Source of the DNA: Letharia columbiana
Lineage: Eukaryota; Ascomycota; Lecanoromycetes; Lecanorales; Parmeliaceae
DNA: 64,000 nt
Reading direction: 5' to 3'
Assembly: GCF_014066305.1 (NCBI RefSeq)
Contig: NW_023501038.1
Coordinates: 310,001-374,000 of the forward strand
In this document: piece by piece, positions 1 through 13,566 of the stretch
How the letters are laid out: every line of letters starts with the position of its first letter
How positions within the stretch are numbered: the first letter of the stretch is position 1
The notes under the pieces: model-generated
Told to the model about the DNA's origin: nothing
Databases searched by the model: none
The model's input: the letters and a program-made list of their open reading frames with translations, nothing else
Translations under genes and position numbers: made by a program

Positions 1-3000
1 TACTATTTAATTTAAATATATATAATTAATATAATTATATACTTTTCTTATTTATAATTATACTTTTTAAACTTCGCGTATAATCTTCTAATCTTCGCCT
101 TCGCGAAGTCTTATTTTTACTTTACTTTAATAATTTAAACGAGCCTAGATTAATAGTTAATAAATTATTAAAAATTTTCTAAACTTTCGTAATTATCGAG
201 TTAATAGCTTTAATAAATAATAATACTATATATTAATGAATTATAATTAATATTATAATTAATTATTATATTAAGAGATATAGCGCTATTAAATATATAT
301 TTACTTTATAAAAATAATATTATTAATCTAATTTAATTATAAAGTATAGAGAAAATAATTTTATTTTCTCTAGATATAAATAATATTATAATAAATAAGT
401 ATATTATAATATAAATATTATAATAATAAAAAGAATTTTTAAAAAAGAAGAGAGTGGATTAGAAAAGAATAATATTAAGTATTTATTATTAAACTAACTA
501 ATATTATATAACTAAAATCTTATTAGAATAAAATATTATTTAAAGATAAATTAAGTTTAAACGTTAATTAGAAAGCTAACTAGAAAAAGAGATTAATTTC
601 TTTTTATTAATATATATCGTAAAGCTATATATAAGCGCTTCTTTCTATATTTTAAATATACTTTAAATATCTATAGCTATATATATATACTCTCTCTTAT
701 ATTTTATATATATTTTATATATTTTAATATTCTTTATATACGTAATATATCTATTAAAGATAATCTTATTAATCTAATTAATTTCTATTTAATCTTATAT
801 TTATTAATTATAAAAAAAGCTCTTTATTTTAATATTATAACTTTATTAATTCGCTATTTTTAGATATTAGATCGCGTATAGCTTATAATTAATTTATTTA
901 CTTTCTTCTCTTCTTCTACTATAAAAATAAAAAAAGATATTATTTCTTTTTCACTTTTATCTATAACGAATTAATTATTATTTTTATAAAATTAAAGATA
1001 TTAATTTAAAGATAAAATTATCTAATTAAAAGCGAAGAATATAATATTTTAATATTTTAACGCTTAAGTAAAAGATATTATAATATTATTTAAATAGAAG
1101 AGAATTATATTAATAAGAAAGATTTTAAAATTTAAAAATAATCTTAGCGTAGTAAAAGATTTAATTTCTATATATAAAAGATTTAGATAGTAACTAATTT
1201 AATTAATTAAATTATTAAAACGTCTAAACTAGATTCTAATTCTATATTAATATTTAATAAAATTTATTTAATAGTTTTAAGATATTAATATATATTTTTA
1301 TTAATATAATTAGCGATTAGAATATTAATTAAATAAATATAATTTTTAATTTTAATAATTAGAATAATATAATAGCGAATAAGTACTAGTATTAAAGCGA
1401 ATAAAGTATATATTATATTAAATAGAAAAGCGTTAATAACTAGACTAATTAGAGTTTTAAATTAATAAAATTAAATATTAATTTTATATTAATATTATTA
1501 TATATTTTTAAATATATAGCTATTAATTATAACGCTAATTAAAAAAAGTTAATTTTTAATTTAAAATATCGAGAATAATATAGCGATATATTATTAAAGC
1601 GATATAAGTTATTAAAGCGATATAAATTTTTATTATAATAAGAAGATAGAATTTATATATTAAATATTAATTTTATTTTATTTCTAATATTTTATTTATT
1701 TATATATCTCTTTTAATTTCTCTTTAAATATTTTAATTTTAAGATATTAATTAAACCTTTATTTAGCGTAAATTCGACTTTCTTAATCGACGATATTTAA
1801 TATAAGATATTAATAAGTATATTTCAATATAAAGATAGTAATAAATCTTACTTTCTTTTTAATATTAATAATAAAAAATAATAAATATAATAATAAATAA
1901 AGATAATATAGATTATATAGAATTAATTTAAACTTAATAGCGATTATTAGCTTATTTATTAAGATTTAAAAATTAGAAAATTCTAGAAATAAATATAATT
2001 TAATAAATATACGCTCGTCGATTTTAGAAAGTTATATATTATTTATTATTACTATAATAAAATTCTAATTTATTTATTTATAAATTATAAAATAAGCGAT
2101 ATAATAGTATATATTAAGTTTAAGAAATATATTAAGAAATCTAATTTAAGTAATTTATAATAAACGAATCTAATTAATAATTATAAAAATTAGATATATT
2201 TCTAAATTAGACGATATAGATTATTAATAAATAAAATAATAAATAGAATATCTAGCTTATTATTTACTCTAGAAAAAATAATATTAAAATTCTTTTATAA
2301 TATTAGAAGATCGAAAGTTTATACGCGAAGATTTTTTGAAATAATTTTATCGCTAAATCGTAAATATTGATATTTTATTTACGATTACTAATAATTCTAA
2401 GATATTATAACTTTTACATTATTTTAATTCTAATATATAATTAAAGTCGATATTTACTATAAAGAATTAGCTAATAAAAAAAATTATAGAGCTAGAGATA
2501 AAACTATTAAAGAATTTATTAATTAATAATATTAAAGTCTCTCTAGTTTTAAATTATTAATTATTTTATAACTACTAATTATTTATAATAATCCTAACCT
2601 TTTTTATTAATATTAATTAATAATAATATAAAATTTTTATAAATTTTAAATATATCGAAGATAAATATATTAATTAGAAACTTATAAGTATTATTATTTT
2701 AGTTCTTATAAAATATAAGATTTAAATTTATATATTTAAACTTATAATTAATAACGTTAATAATAATAATATACTCTTCGAAGATTTAATTACTTATCTT
2801 TCTATTTTTATAATAAAAAACTCGCTTAATATTAAAGAATTTAAGTTCTTAAATTATTTATAATATATTTTTTATATAATATACGTTATTTAACTAGTCT
2901 TAAAAGAACTTTTAAATAATATTAAAATTATTTTAATAAATAAGAAATTTTAGAGGAGTTAAAATAATAAAGAAGATAAGAATTAAGTTTAAATAAGTAT

Positions 3001-5299
3001 AATTAATCTATTAATAACTCTAATAAAAATATAATATTTCTTATTATTATTCTAATTATTATATTATTAATTATATTAAGATTTAAAAAATCGCTATATA
3101 TATTAATATTAGCGATTAATATAAAGAGATTTTTTTATATTATAAGCTAAATAGCTTTAAAATAAGAATATTTTAATATTAAATAAATATTAATCTTCTA
3201 AAAAAAAGTAATATTATTAAAAATATTCTTTTAAGCTTTTTTAGAATATTAAGACTTATTAAAATTTAACTTATTAGATATTAATTCGCGTTTTACTTCT
3301 TTATATTAATATTATATACTTTTTAAAAAATAAATAAACTATTTATTTAAAATTAAATAATAAAAAATAATTATAAATAGAAATTATAGTCTAAATATCT
3401 AAATAATTTTTAATTAATTTCTAATAGATTTAATATTTAATTTAGCTTATTAGATTTTTTTATAAATTTATAAAATTAATAAGTAAAGAAAAGAAGGTTA
3501 TAATTTATTACGTCTTTAATATTTATAATTATTTATTTAATTATATAGATAAAAAACTTAAAAAATTAAGAAGAAAAAGAGTTTTTTAAAAAAAAGAATT
3601 TTTTAAAGCTTTTAAAACGGCTCGCGAGAAATTAGCTATTTATTATAATCGAACTTAATTAGATTTAGACTATTTATATAAATAAATTATATTTTTATAT
3701 TTAAATTATAATAATATAAAGTTAAAGAAATTAAATTAAAAGATTAATATTAAAAAGAAGCTATAGACAAAGATCTATTAAAAAGCGCTTAAAAAAGATA
3801 TTTTAAAATTATTAAAATATTAATATAAATAGTTAATTATAAAGAGCTAAGCGAATAAATTAATTAAATAAAAATATATTTAATTAAATAATAAAATTTG
3901 AGATTAAGAATTTAGATAATAAGAATAAATATAATTAGTTTTAATAATATAGAAGAAATAGTAAATCTTCTAATTATTATTCTAGTTATAATCTTATTTC
4001 TAATCTTTATAAAACTTCTTTTAATAATTTAGCGAATCTCTTAATTTTAGAATAATAGAAGAAATTAAAATTTAAATATATTATAATCGCTTAAATAGCT
4101 TATAATATTCTTTATTCTCTCGCGAGGATTATTATATATAAGCGATATTTTTTAATAATTAAAAAATATTATAATACTTAAAAGTATTATTTATTAGTAA
4201 TATTCTATACTCTAATAATAATTCTTTATATAAAATATTAAAAAATAAATTTAAATAGATTAAACTTAATTTTAAAGGAGATCTTAATATATTAGATTAA
4301 ATTAAAAAAGCTAATAATACTTTATATAAAAATTTAATTAATAATTATAATAATTATATTAATAAAGATAACGAGCTTATAAAAAGTACTTCGATAAATT
4401 TAATATTTATAAATTTATTAAGATATATTACTAATACTCTATAATATATAAAAAGATAATTAATAAATTTATAATTAGAGAGAATTAAATAATAATAAAT
4501 CTAATCTTAAAGAAGAGATTTAAAATAATTTAAAAAGCGAATCTATTTATAAATAGTTAATAAGTTTAATTAAGTAAAAATAGATTTAAAGTATTTAAAA
4601 GAATTACGATAAAGTAGAATAGAAGAGTAAATTAGAATTTAAGAGAAGAAGAAATATAAAGTTTATTAAGCTTATTTAACGCGTTAAAATAAATATATAA
4701 ATAAAAATAATTATAGAATTTTATCTTTATAATATTTAAAGATTTAAAATTTAAAATATTCTTTTATATTATAATTTTAAGAAGAAGAATAAAGACGCTT
4801 ATAATTCTAATTATTATTCTAATTATTAATATTAATAAAAAGATAAATAATAATATTAAATTACTCTTTATATTTCCTCTCTCTTAATAAAGAAGAATAA
4901 ATATATTTTATATATCTTAGTTAGATTATTCTATAAATATAAGAAATCTTAATCGAGATATTTTATATATATATTATACTATAATATAATCTTATAAATA
5001 TATTATATTATAGAATATATCGTTAAGATTTCGAATCTATACTAGAAAAATGATATAATATTTAATTCTACTTATATTATACTCGAATATAATATAATAT
5101 TACTTAATATAAAATATTTTATAAGATATATTATATCTTTTCGACTAGTAATAGTTACGAACGCTAATTTATTTACTCGCGATAACTTAGTTAATTTAAT
5201 TAAAGAGCGTAGTAACTTTAAATTTATAATTAATTATATATATAAATTTAAGATTTTCTAACTTAACTCTATCTTATTCTATTATATATATTAATTCTT

Positions 5300-5388
5300 A
5301 CGCTTTCTATTAAAATTAATATAAATATAATATTAATATAGATAAGATAGTTTAAGCGTAATATAGTAGTAATAATAATAGAAAGCGT
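5300..5388. repeat. 13-bp inverted repeat in AT-rich DNA
   Basis: ACGCTTTCTATTA at 5300-5312 is the exact reverse complement of 5376-5388. The arms are 63 bases apart and contain four G/C bases, which is more than the surrounding sequence would give readily by chance. It may be a remnant of a mobile-element terminus, but nothing else supports that. Confidence 0.4.
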
Positions 5389-6429
5389 ATAGATTTAATA
5401 GTAAAATTATTAGCTATTATATAGCTAATAAGAAATAAAGTATTATTATCTATAACTAATTATATAAAAGAAATAATAATAAAATTATATAAAAGAATAT
5501 AGAAGGGACGTAGGTATAAAAAAAAAAAAAAACCCTAAAAAAAAAATAAAAAAAAAAAAAACTTTTAAATTTTATAAAAATAATTAAAATAGATATAATA
5601 TTAATATAGATATATTAAATAAGATAACTAAGATATCGAATTATATAGATAAAAAGAAGATATAATATAATAGAGAATATCTTCGTTAAGGCTCGCTAGC
5701 TATAGAGCTAAGAGATATATTAAGAATACGCTTATAATACTACCCTTCTTCTTTATTAAATTATATTTTATAATTAATAAGTAAAAAGATAGAAAAATAA
5801 ATATATATATACGCTTAACGTCTAAAAAATAATAAAAGTAGTAAAGAAATAATTATATCTAGGATCTTCTAGTATAATATCTTTCTTTAAGAGCGATATT
5901 AGTAATAATAGTAGCTCTTCTTAATTATATTATAGCGACGTTATTAGTCGTAATTTAGGCGTATATAGAGAGTCTAGCTAAGAGAAAATCGATATAATAT
6001 AGCGAAAATAAAGTTTATAGACGTAGAGGTAAATAATAATAATTTTCGAATTTATATCTAAGCGGATAAATATCGATAAAATAATACGACGTAATTAATC
6101 GAGGATTTTCGAATCGAATTAAGTCGTAGACGCTAAAAACTCTAATTTAATATTAGGTAAGTTTCTTTATAAAATACTATATAATCGATATCAATAAAGA
6201 CTATTAACGACGATAGTAAGATTTATAGATAATATATTATAGCTTTAAAAGATACTTAAATATTAATTAGTAAGAAAATTCTACGCGAAAGACTATATAT
6301 AATATAATTTTCGATCGATATAAATCTAAGAAATCGATTCTCGTCTTTGAAAAAATAAGGCTATTACGAAGATATCGAACGATTTTAATTTAATTAAAAA
6401 CGAGGTATTCGAGATAGTTCTGAAATCTT

Positions 6430-9170
6430 ATTAGTTAATTCTTTATAGATAAGACTCTTCGAAATATCGCTTATAAAAGTCGTCTATTAGATTCTAGTAA
6501 TTTTCGAATTTATCGCTATTCGTATTATATTAAATAAGATTATTATCAAGATCTTTTTATTTAACTTTATACTTAAAACGACTATAGATTAATTTAAAGA
6601 TAAGTATTTCTTTAATAATCTATTCGATTTAATTATTAATAGTAATATATTTTAACGAAGAATTTATCTACTCTAATAAGAGGTTATTTATTATAAGACT
6701 TAAGAGATTAAGATAAAAGACGTCGTAAATTCTTATACTTAATAAAAGTTTTAGATAATATAAGATTTTTATAAGATCTATAATCTCAAATAAATTAAGT
6801 CTCTTATAATTTAATTTACGAAAAGAGCGATTAAAGATAATATTCTTACTATTTAGAAAGATCTTATCGTCTATTTAAAAAGTAATCTTTTATTAATACT
6901 TATTAACTTATATAATTATAGTCTTCTAAGCGCGATTTATATTACTTTAAATATACTTAAAAACTTATTTTATATAATTTATAATATTCTTTATTTAAGT
7001 AGTATTAAGACGCTTATATATAATCTTATAGTCGATAATATTTAAGCTAAAAGTTATTTAAGAATAAAATCTCTTATTTATAAGAAAAGATAAAATATTA
7101 ATAGTCGATAAGATAGTATTATTATCGACGAACTTAATAATAAATAATTATCTTATTTAGTCGTTCTATATATAATTATAATATATTTAAAAATAACGCT
7201 TTATATTCTAATTCGCTTATTTAATCTATTTATTAATTTTAGAATAAAAGACTATTAATAGCTTAACTATAATATTTAATCTCTTATAAAAAGACTTTTA
7301 TATAATAGCTATAAATTAAGAGTCTTAATTTAATATTATTAAGATTAATAGATTATATAAGCGAAATACTTTCTTAAGTAGTAAGTTAACTATCTTCTTA
7401 GCGATAATATCTTTATTAATATCGAAATAGATTATATAGTAATATTTCTTAATAAATTAATTAATCGCTATTTAAATAGCGTTATAGTTATTAAATATAA
7501 ATAAGTCTATAACGAAGTTAATTAATATATCTTATTATTATTTTTATAAAATTAATAGAGACTATAGTAAATTATACTCTTAATTATAAGATATTTTAAC
7601 TCTTTAATAGATATAGTAATTTTTAAATATAGATAGTTACTATTATCGCCCTTATTTCTCACTAATAATACTTTCTTTTAAGTAGTTTATAGATATATAC
7701 TATTTCGAAATAGTCGTAGAATAATTAATTATATATCTCTCGAATAATATCGATATATATATTATCGAATATTTATAAACGATTCTTATAATAAAGTATC
7801 TTATTTTATATAAAGTACTTATTAAGAGTAATTTCTTAAAACTTATTCTTATCTTTAACGATAGCGTTATAAATTTTTATATAATAGTTATTCTTTTTAT
7901 TAATTTCTACTATCTTATAATAGATAAGATTATTAATTATATATATATCGATACTTTCGCTATTTAATTTTAATCAATTAGAGATAAGAATTATTTAATA
8001 TTATTAGCGTAATTATTTATTCTCGAAATTAATTAATTTATATTTAGCTATTTATATAAATATATTAATCTTAATATTCTAAGATTCTAGATTAATAAAT
8101 AATCTTTATATTAAATTTTAATAATATATTTAAATATTAAGCCTAGCGTTAACTAAGATCTCTTTCTTTAATAAAATATATTAAGTTCTTATAATTCATA
8201 AAGATCTTAATAGAAGATATTAATATATTTTAATTTAAGAATATTAGTATTTAAGATAGCGAATAATAATTAATAACTTCTTATTATAGATCTAATAATT
8301 ATACTTAATAGAAGTTAGATTTTTACTATAGAAGACTATCGAGTAAAGTACTTTCTTATTATTATATTAGAAAAGAATATCTTTATTAACGTAGTCGAAA
8401 GAGTTAGTCTCTAAAATAATCTTCTTTATTCTATCGAAATAATATAGAACTAAAACTTTAATAATAACGACTTTTAGAAAATAAAAGATCTCTTAATATA
8501 CTAGAAATTAATTAAATATAACTTCCTTTATAATAAGTTTTATTATAAATTTAACTATTTTAGAGAAGTCTCTAATAAATTATTAATAAAAATTATAAAA
8601 TTCGATAAAGGTCTATATCTCTTTAAGGTTAATAGATATAATTTACTTAATAATAGTCTAGATTTTAATAAAGTTTATTTATAACTCGTCTATAGATATT
8701 AATAAATCTAGAAATTTAATTTTCTAAATATAAAATTCGTATTTAAGAATATTTATCTAAAGGTCGATATCTCTTAATTTCTAAAGAATTTATCTAATAT
8801 ATTAAATATATTTCTTTTTTATCTTATTATAAATAAGTATATTATCGAGATAGATCTAATAGAAATCATTTAGATATTTAAATAGAATATTATTTATATA
8901 TTATTAATATATAATTAATTCGTTAATTAGATCGAAGAAGAGAATTTAATATTTATATACTTTAAGAAAGATAATAAAAGTAGTAAAATTCTCGCTATCG
9001 AAATATATACGTAGTTTATTAAACGCGGCTATAATATTTAATCAAGTAAGATATTTATATCTCTAGATTCTTATTAAAATCTTATCTATTAATAAAATTA
9101 GATATTAATTTCTTTTAGTAATAGCGTTTAGCTTTCGATAGTTTATATAAAAACGTAATTCTTTATTCGA
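6430..9170 (-). mobile_element. Ty3/Gypsy chromovirus relic (pol region), RIP-inactivated
   Basis: Read on the minus strand, this region shows degraded pol domains in the correct order. Around 9161-9065 a frame gives LRFYINYRKLNAITKRN followed by a stop, the first conserved block of Gypsy reverse transcriptase. Around 9045-8960 is NIIAAFNKLR. Around 8879-8823 is YLNDFY, a stop, then IYLDNILIYNK, i.e. the YLDD active site with its second Asp changed to Asn, as TG-to-TA mutation of GATGAT would give. Around 6820-6650 lies RKLNYKRLNLFEI followed by SIRIYDVF, resembling the integrase C-terminal GPY/F domain. At about 6580-6455 FKYKVK, stop, KDLDNN and later NLIDDFYKRY resemble a chromodomain. RNase H and the integrase core are inferred between these blocks. 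LTRs were not identified, so the outer limits are unknown. Confidence 0.85.
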
Positions 9171-12100
9171 CTTTTTCGCGAATAGAATAGATAAGGCGAA
9201 TAATATATAGCTTAATATTATAAATCCCTTCTTTAAATATTTATTTAGATACTTCTTTATCTATTTTAATTTATATTCTAATATTAAATAGATTCTACTT
9301 TTCGAAAATTTTATTTTATTAAAGCTATCGTTAAATTTTAATTTATAATTATAAGAATAATATAAAGAAAGTATATTCGTCTTAATTCTATCGAAAATAT
9401 TAAGATAATTATAATACTTTATAGATAGCTTATATTTTATCTTTTTAGAATTAATCTTATTAATACTATTAATCTAAATAAGATAATTAAAATCGTAATA
9501 TCTTTTATATTTCTTTTCTAAGTTATAGAGATAGAGTTTATTAATTAATATATAAGAATCGCGAGATATTTAAATAATAAGAGATATATATAATATTAAC
9601 GAGTTATTATAGATCTTATTTATTATTAATATAAATAATTTATTATCTTTTTTACGAGCTAGTTAATAATAGATCGCTATATTAATCTTAGCGATATTAA
9701 TAAACTTAGACTTCTTATTATTCTTATTCTTATTTAATAAAAAGATATTTAAATTAATCTTATTATTATAGATAGATAAGAGAGAGCTTTATTATTTTAG
9801 TATAATAGATAAGAAGATAAGTAATATAAATAATCGAAGCTTCGAAGTTAATAGAAAGAAAAGTTCGTTTATTATTAATATCTAATTATTATTATAATTA
9901 TATCGATTAAATAGAAAGAGTATCTTATCTTATAATATATTAAGAACTATCTTATATTTATTTATTTAAGATTTCTCGACTATTATATTATATTTTAATA
10001 ATATAATTAATATTAAATATATTTCTTCTTAATAATCTTTTTTTATTATTATTTAAGAAGTAAGTAATATATAATTAATTATTTTATAATCTAGTTATTA
10101 TAATCTCTTAATAATTTAAATTATAATAGTAAAAGTAATTTTAGATATAAGGCCTTATATATCGCTAGAATTAAGAACTTATTTATAACTATATAAGTAT
10201 CGATATATTTATTATCTATAAGAGAGTTTTAAAATAAATACTCTCTCTCTTATAAAGATAGCGTAATTTATATATAAAAAGAACGACGTATTAAAGCGTT
10301 ATTAAGAGTATCTATTAGATATACTTTATAAGTATCTCTTATCATAACTTTAAAAGAGGTTATTCGTTTTCTAAATTTAAAGAAAAATTATCGCTATTCG
10401 TAATATCGACGTTATTAATTTTAAATTCTTTATTTATTTCTATCGCGTAAAGTTATACTTTCTTAAAAGTCTTTTTATTAATCTCGATTTAGATAGTTAT
10501 TATATAGTTCTTTTAATAGTAATCTTTCTTATTATAGTTATAGTATATTAATTTTCTTAATTTTAAATTAATTATAATATTTAAAGGCGTAGTAATTATA
10601 CTTAAATTAGACTCGATAATAGATATAAGATATATATTAATCGCGAATATTATCGTCGATATTTATATTATAATTAACTTAATAATAGTCTTTATAAACT
10701 TAAAATTCTTATAATTAATACGTTATAAGTTATTTAACTTTTAAAGATATTCTTTTATAGTCTTTAAGATAGTAAAATCTTTTATAATCTACTATAACTC
10801 CCTTAATTTCTTTCTTAATTTCTTAAAAAGATAATTCTCTAATATAAGAGTTTTATTAATATTAAGAATAATATCTAATTAAATAAAGTCTAAATAGAAG
10901 TTAATAAAAATTCGAGTTTTTTATTATAGAGTATATATATTATATAATATATTATTATATCGATTTAAGTTCTTATAAATATTAATTAACTTATTTATAA
11001 TCTTAATAAAAGATTAATATAAATTAATAAAGTTTTAAAGTCTTCTATATATTATATATTATATAGTCTTATTATCGAGTTATAAGATTATATAGATTAT
11101 CTTAAAGTTTTTAATAAGATAATAATCGCTATTAATCTTAAATTTCTATTTTATTTTAAAGAATTAATTATTTTAGATAGAGTTAATATCATCGATAAAT
11201 AGAGATAGATTTAAGATCTTAATTAATTTCTCTTTTAAATATCTAGATATATATTCTTTCTTAATTAATAATAGTTATAAGTCTTTTATTAATTATATTT
11301 TAAGATTATTAACTTTTCGCTATAAAAAAGTTATATCTTTCTAAAAGTCTTAAACTAGTTAATTTATCTTCTTAATTATTCTATAAATCTAATAGATATT
11401 ATTTATAACTAGATTCTTTTTTATTATAACGATATAATATCGAGTAATAATCTTTCGAAAATTATCTCGCTTCTAACGAATTTTATTTAATATAATTATA
11501 AATTTATTAAATTAATACTTAATCTAATATTATAATTATAGACTATTAATAATATTTTAAAATATATCTATTAAGTCTATCTTATTAGAGATATTATCTA
11601 ATAGAATTAATATTTATTAAAATTTAATTTACTCTAATAAGATCTTAATTTAATTTATTCTTTTAATATTAAACTTTATTATAAGAAAGAAGAAAGAAAG
11701 ATTTAAAATAAAGTAAAGAGGAGTTTAAATACTTCGAAAGAATAGATATTAGAAATATTAGATATACTAGAGAATAATAAAATCTTTTTAAAACGTATTA
11801 AAATTATTCGATATTAAGAATAAATTTTTTTTATTATAAAGTCTAAGATAAGATTATTTCTTTATAAGGGTTTAATATACTTATTTCTTAATTATTTAAG
11901 ACGTTAAGAAGACTATAAATACTTTAAATAGTAGTTTTTTAAGTATACTTACTTCGCTTAAAAAGTCTCTTATCTTATAGAGAAGTTATATATAAGAAAA
12001 TTTTAAAGAATAATATCTTAAATTAATTATAACTTAATCGTTTCTTATCTAATTAAGATCTTATTAAAACTCTAGATATTATAATATATAAAGTTATAAG

Positions 12101-12513
12101 TAATACTATTAATATATATTTTAAATATAAAAATATAAGATAATATTAGCTATTTCTTTCGATTCGCTAGTTATATAAATAATCTAATATCTTCTTTATC
12201 CCTTAACTACTATTTATTAAAACCGTTTCGCTATCTCTTTTAGACTCTTTAAAATCGATTTATCTATTTAATAGATTTATTTAGAAATATAATAGCTTAA
12301 CTTAATTTCTTATTAAAGCCTCTATTAGCGCGTTTCTTTAAATTTATTTTATTAATATTTTATTTAAACTATAGAGTATAATGTAAGCTTTTAGATGAAG
12401 AAAGAATAAATAAATTTAGTCTTATAGATATATAAAGATAAGGAATTTAGATATCGCTCATTAAAGATCGCTTATCAAAATTTACTCGATAGCCTCGATT
12501 TAAAAAAAAATGA

Positions 12514-13020
12514 TTATGAATTTAATTTATAGATCTTTACTCGTAATATATTACTATAATAACGTTATAAGAGAAGAATTTATTACGACGATTATAGTTA
12601 ATTAGATCTCTATAGAAGAAATATCGAATAATATATATTTAAACGAATTAAAATTATTCGATATCTTACTTTAATAGCTATTTTATTATTTAAAAGATTT
12701 TACTACGATAGAAGATAATATAAGATTTATACTACTAATTAATATATTATCTTTATTTCTTTCTAATATTTTAATACTTCTTACTATAAGAATATATATA
12801 GTCTTTCTCTATTTTTTATAGATAATTATTACGAATTAATTCTTTATACTTAATATACCTTCCTAATTAGGCCTTAGCGCGCCTCTCTTCGTATATATAT
12901 ATCTATATATAGATTAAAAACGTATAGCTAAAATTTTATTTAACTTAGAAAAATTCAACTTTATTTAACTTAGAAAAAAGAAAAATTTAACTTTATGAAT
13001 TTAATTTATAGGTTTTTACT
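12514..13020. repeat. Pair of 28-bp direct repeats near the isochore edge
   Basis: Positions 12514-12541 and 12993-13020 match at 26 of 28 bases; the two differences are both transitions. Just upstream of the second copy, an 18-base unit at 12936-12953 recurs exactly at 12961-12978 (period 25). CA and TG are more frequent here (about 12380-12540 and 12950-13000) than elsewhere in the block, so these patches look less mutated. They might be LTR or other repeat remnants; identity is unknown. Confidence 0.4.
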
Positions 13021-13414
13021 TATTATATTATATATATTTAAATTATATTAAATTATATTAAATTTATAATAATAATATTTTAACTTTAAATAGCTTTTAA
13101 TATTAAAAGTTTTAATTAAATTTAATATAACTTAATATTATTTATATAAATAAAGTTTATATTATTTTTAAATCTTAATAGCTATTATTTTATCTATTTA
13201 TAAACTTAATTTATATAATAATATAAATTAATAATATATATTATTTAAAAAAAAAAGTTTAAAGTAGAATTTTCTATTATATTAAATTTATAGATAATAA
13301 TAATTATATTATAATATCTATTATAATAGAATATAATAGTAATCTATTTAACTAAGTAGTAGTAGTAACTATAGTAGTGGTGGCTATCTATATCCGATTT
13401 ATCGGGTTTAAGAG

Positions 13415-13446
13415 CGTGCAAATGGGGGTAACGTGCAAATGGGGGT
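13415..13446. repeat. Two-copy 15-bp tandem repeat at the isochore boundary
   Basis: CGTGCAAATGGGGGT occurs at 13415-13429 and again at 13432-13446. It lies in the first normal-composition DNA after the AT-rich block, in the presumed 3' flank of the aminopeptidase gene. Its function is not known. Confidence 0.6.
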
Positions 13447-13566
13447 GGAAACGAGTATATGGAAGCATCTCAGAGGTGCTTTATGTGCCTGGAATGGCGT
13501 TGGCCTTGGAGCTTGATATATGTAATGACCTGATACCACTCTCCTTGTGTTACCCCTTTGCGGATT

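Larger units (their letters stand above)
1..13370. repeat. AT-rich, RIP-mutated repeat block
   Basis: This stretch is dominated by A and T and nearly lacks CA and TG, while CG, CT, AG, AC and GT persist. In bases 1-300 I hand-counted one CA or TG against about fourteen AC or GT. That asymmetry is what repeat-induced point mutation (CpA to TpA on both strands) produces in filamentous ascomycetes. No usable reading frame survives. A Gypsy relic is readable at about 6.4-9.2 kb; positions 1 to about 6.4 kb and 9.3 to 13.3 kb could not be assigned by eye and may include the gag region, LTRs or other elements. No telomere array is seen. The block is most likely heterochromatic repeat DNA; its left edge lies outside the window. 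Confidence 0.92.

Noticed and set aside
1..5500. Possible second transposon with gag- or transposase-like frames (for example around 2400-2900 and 4250-4450)
   Set aside because: Stops are too dense and I could not find any diagnostic motif, so the region is left as unclassified repeat.
5530..5536. Telomere sequence (CCCTAA)
   Set aside because: Only one unit within A-runs; no array.
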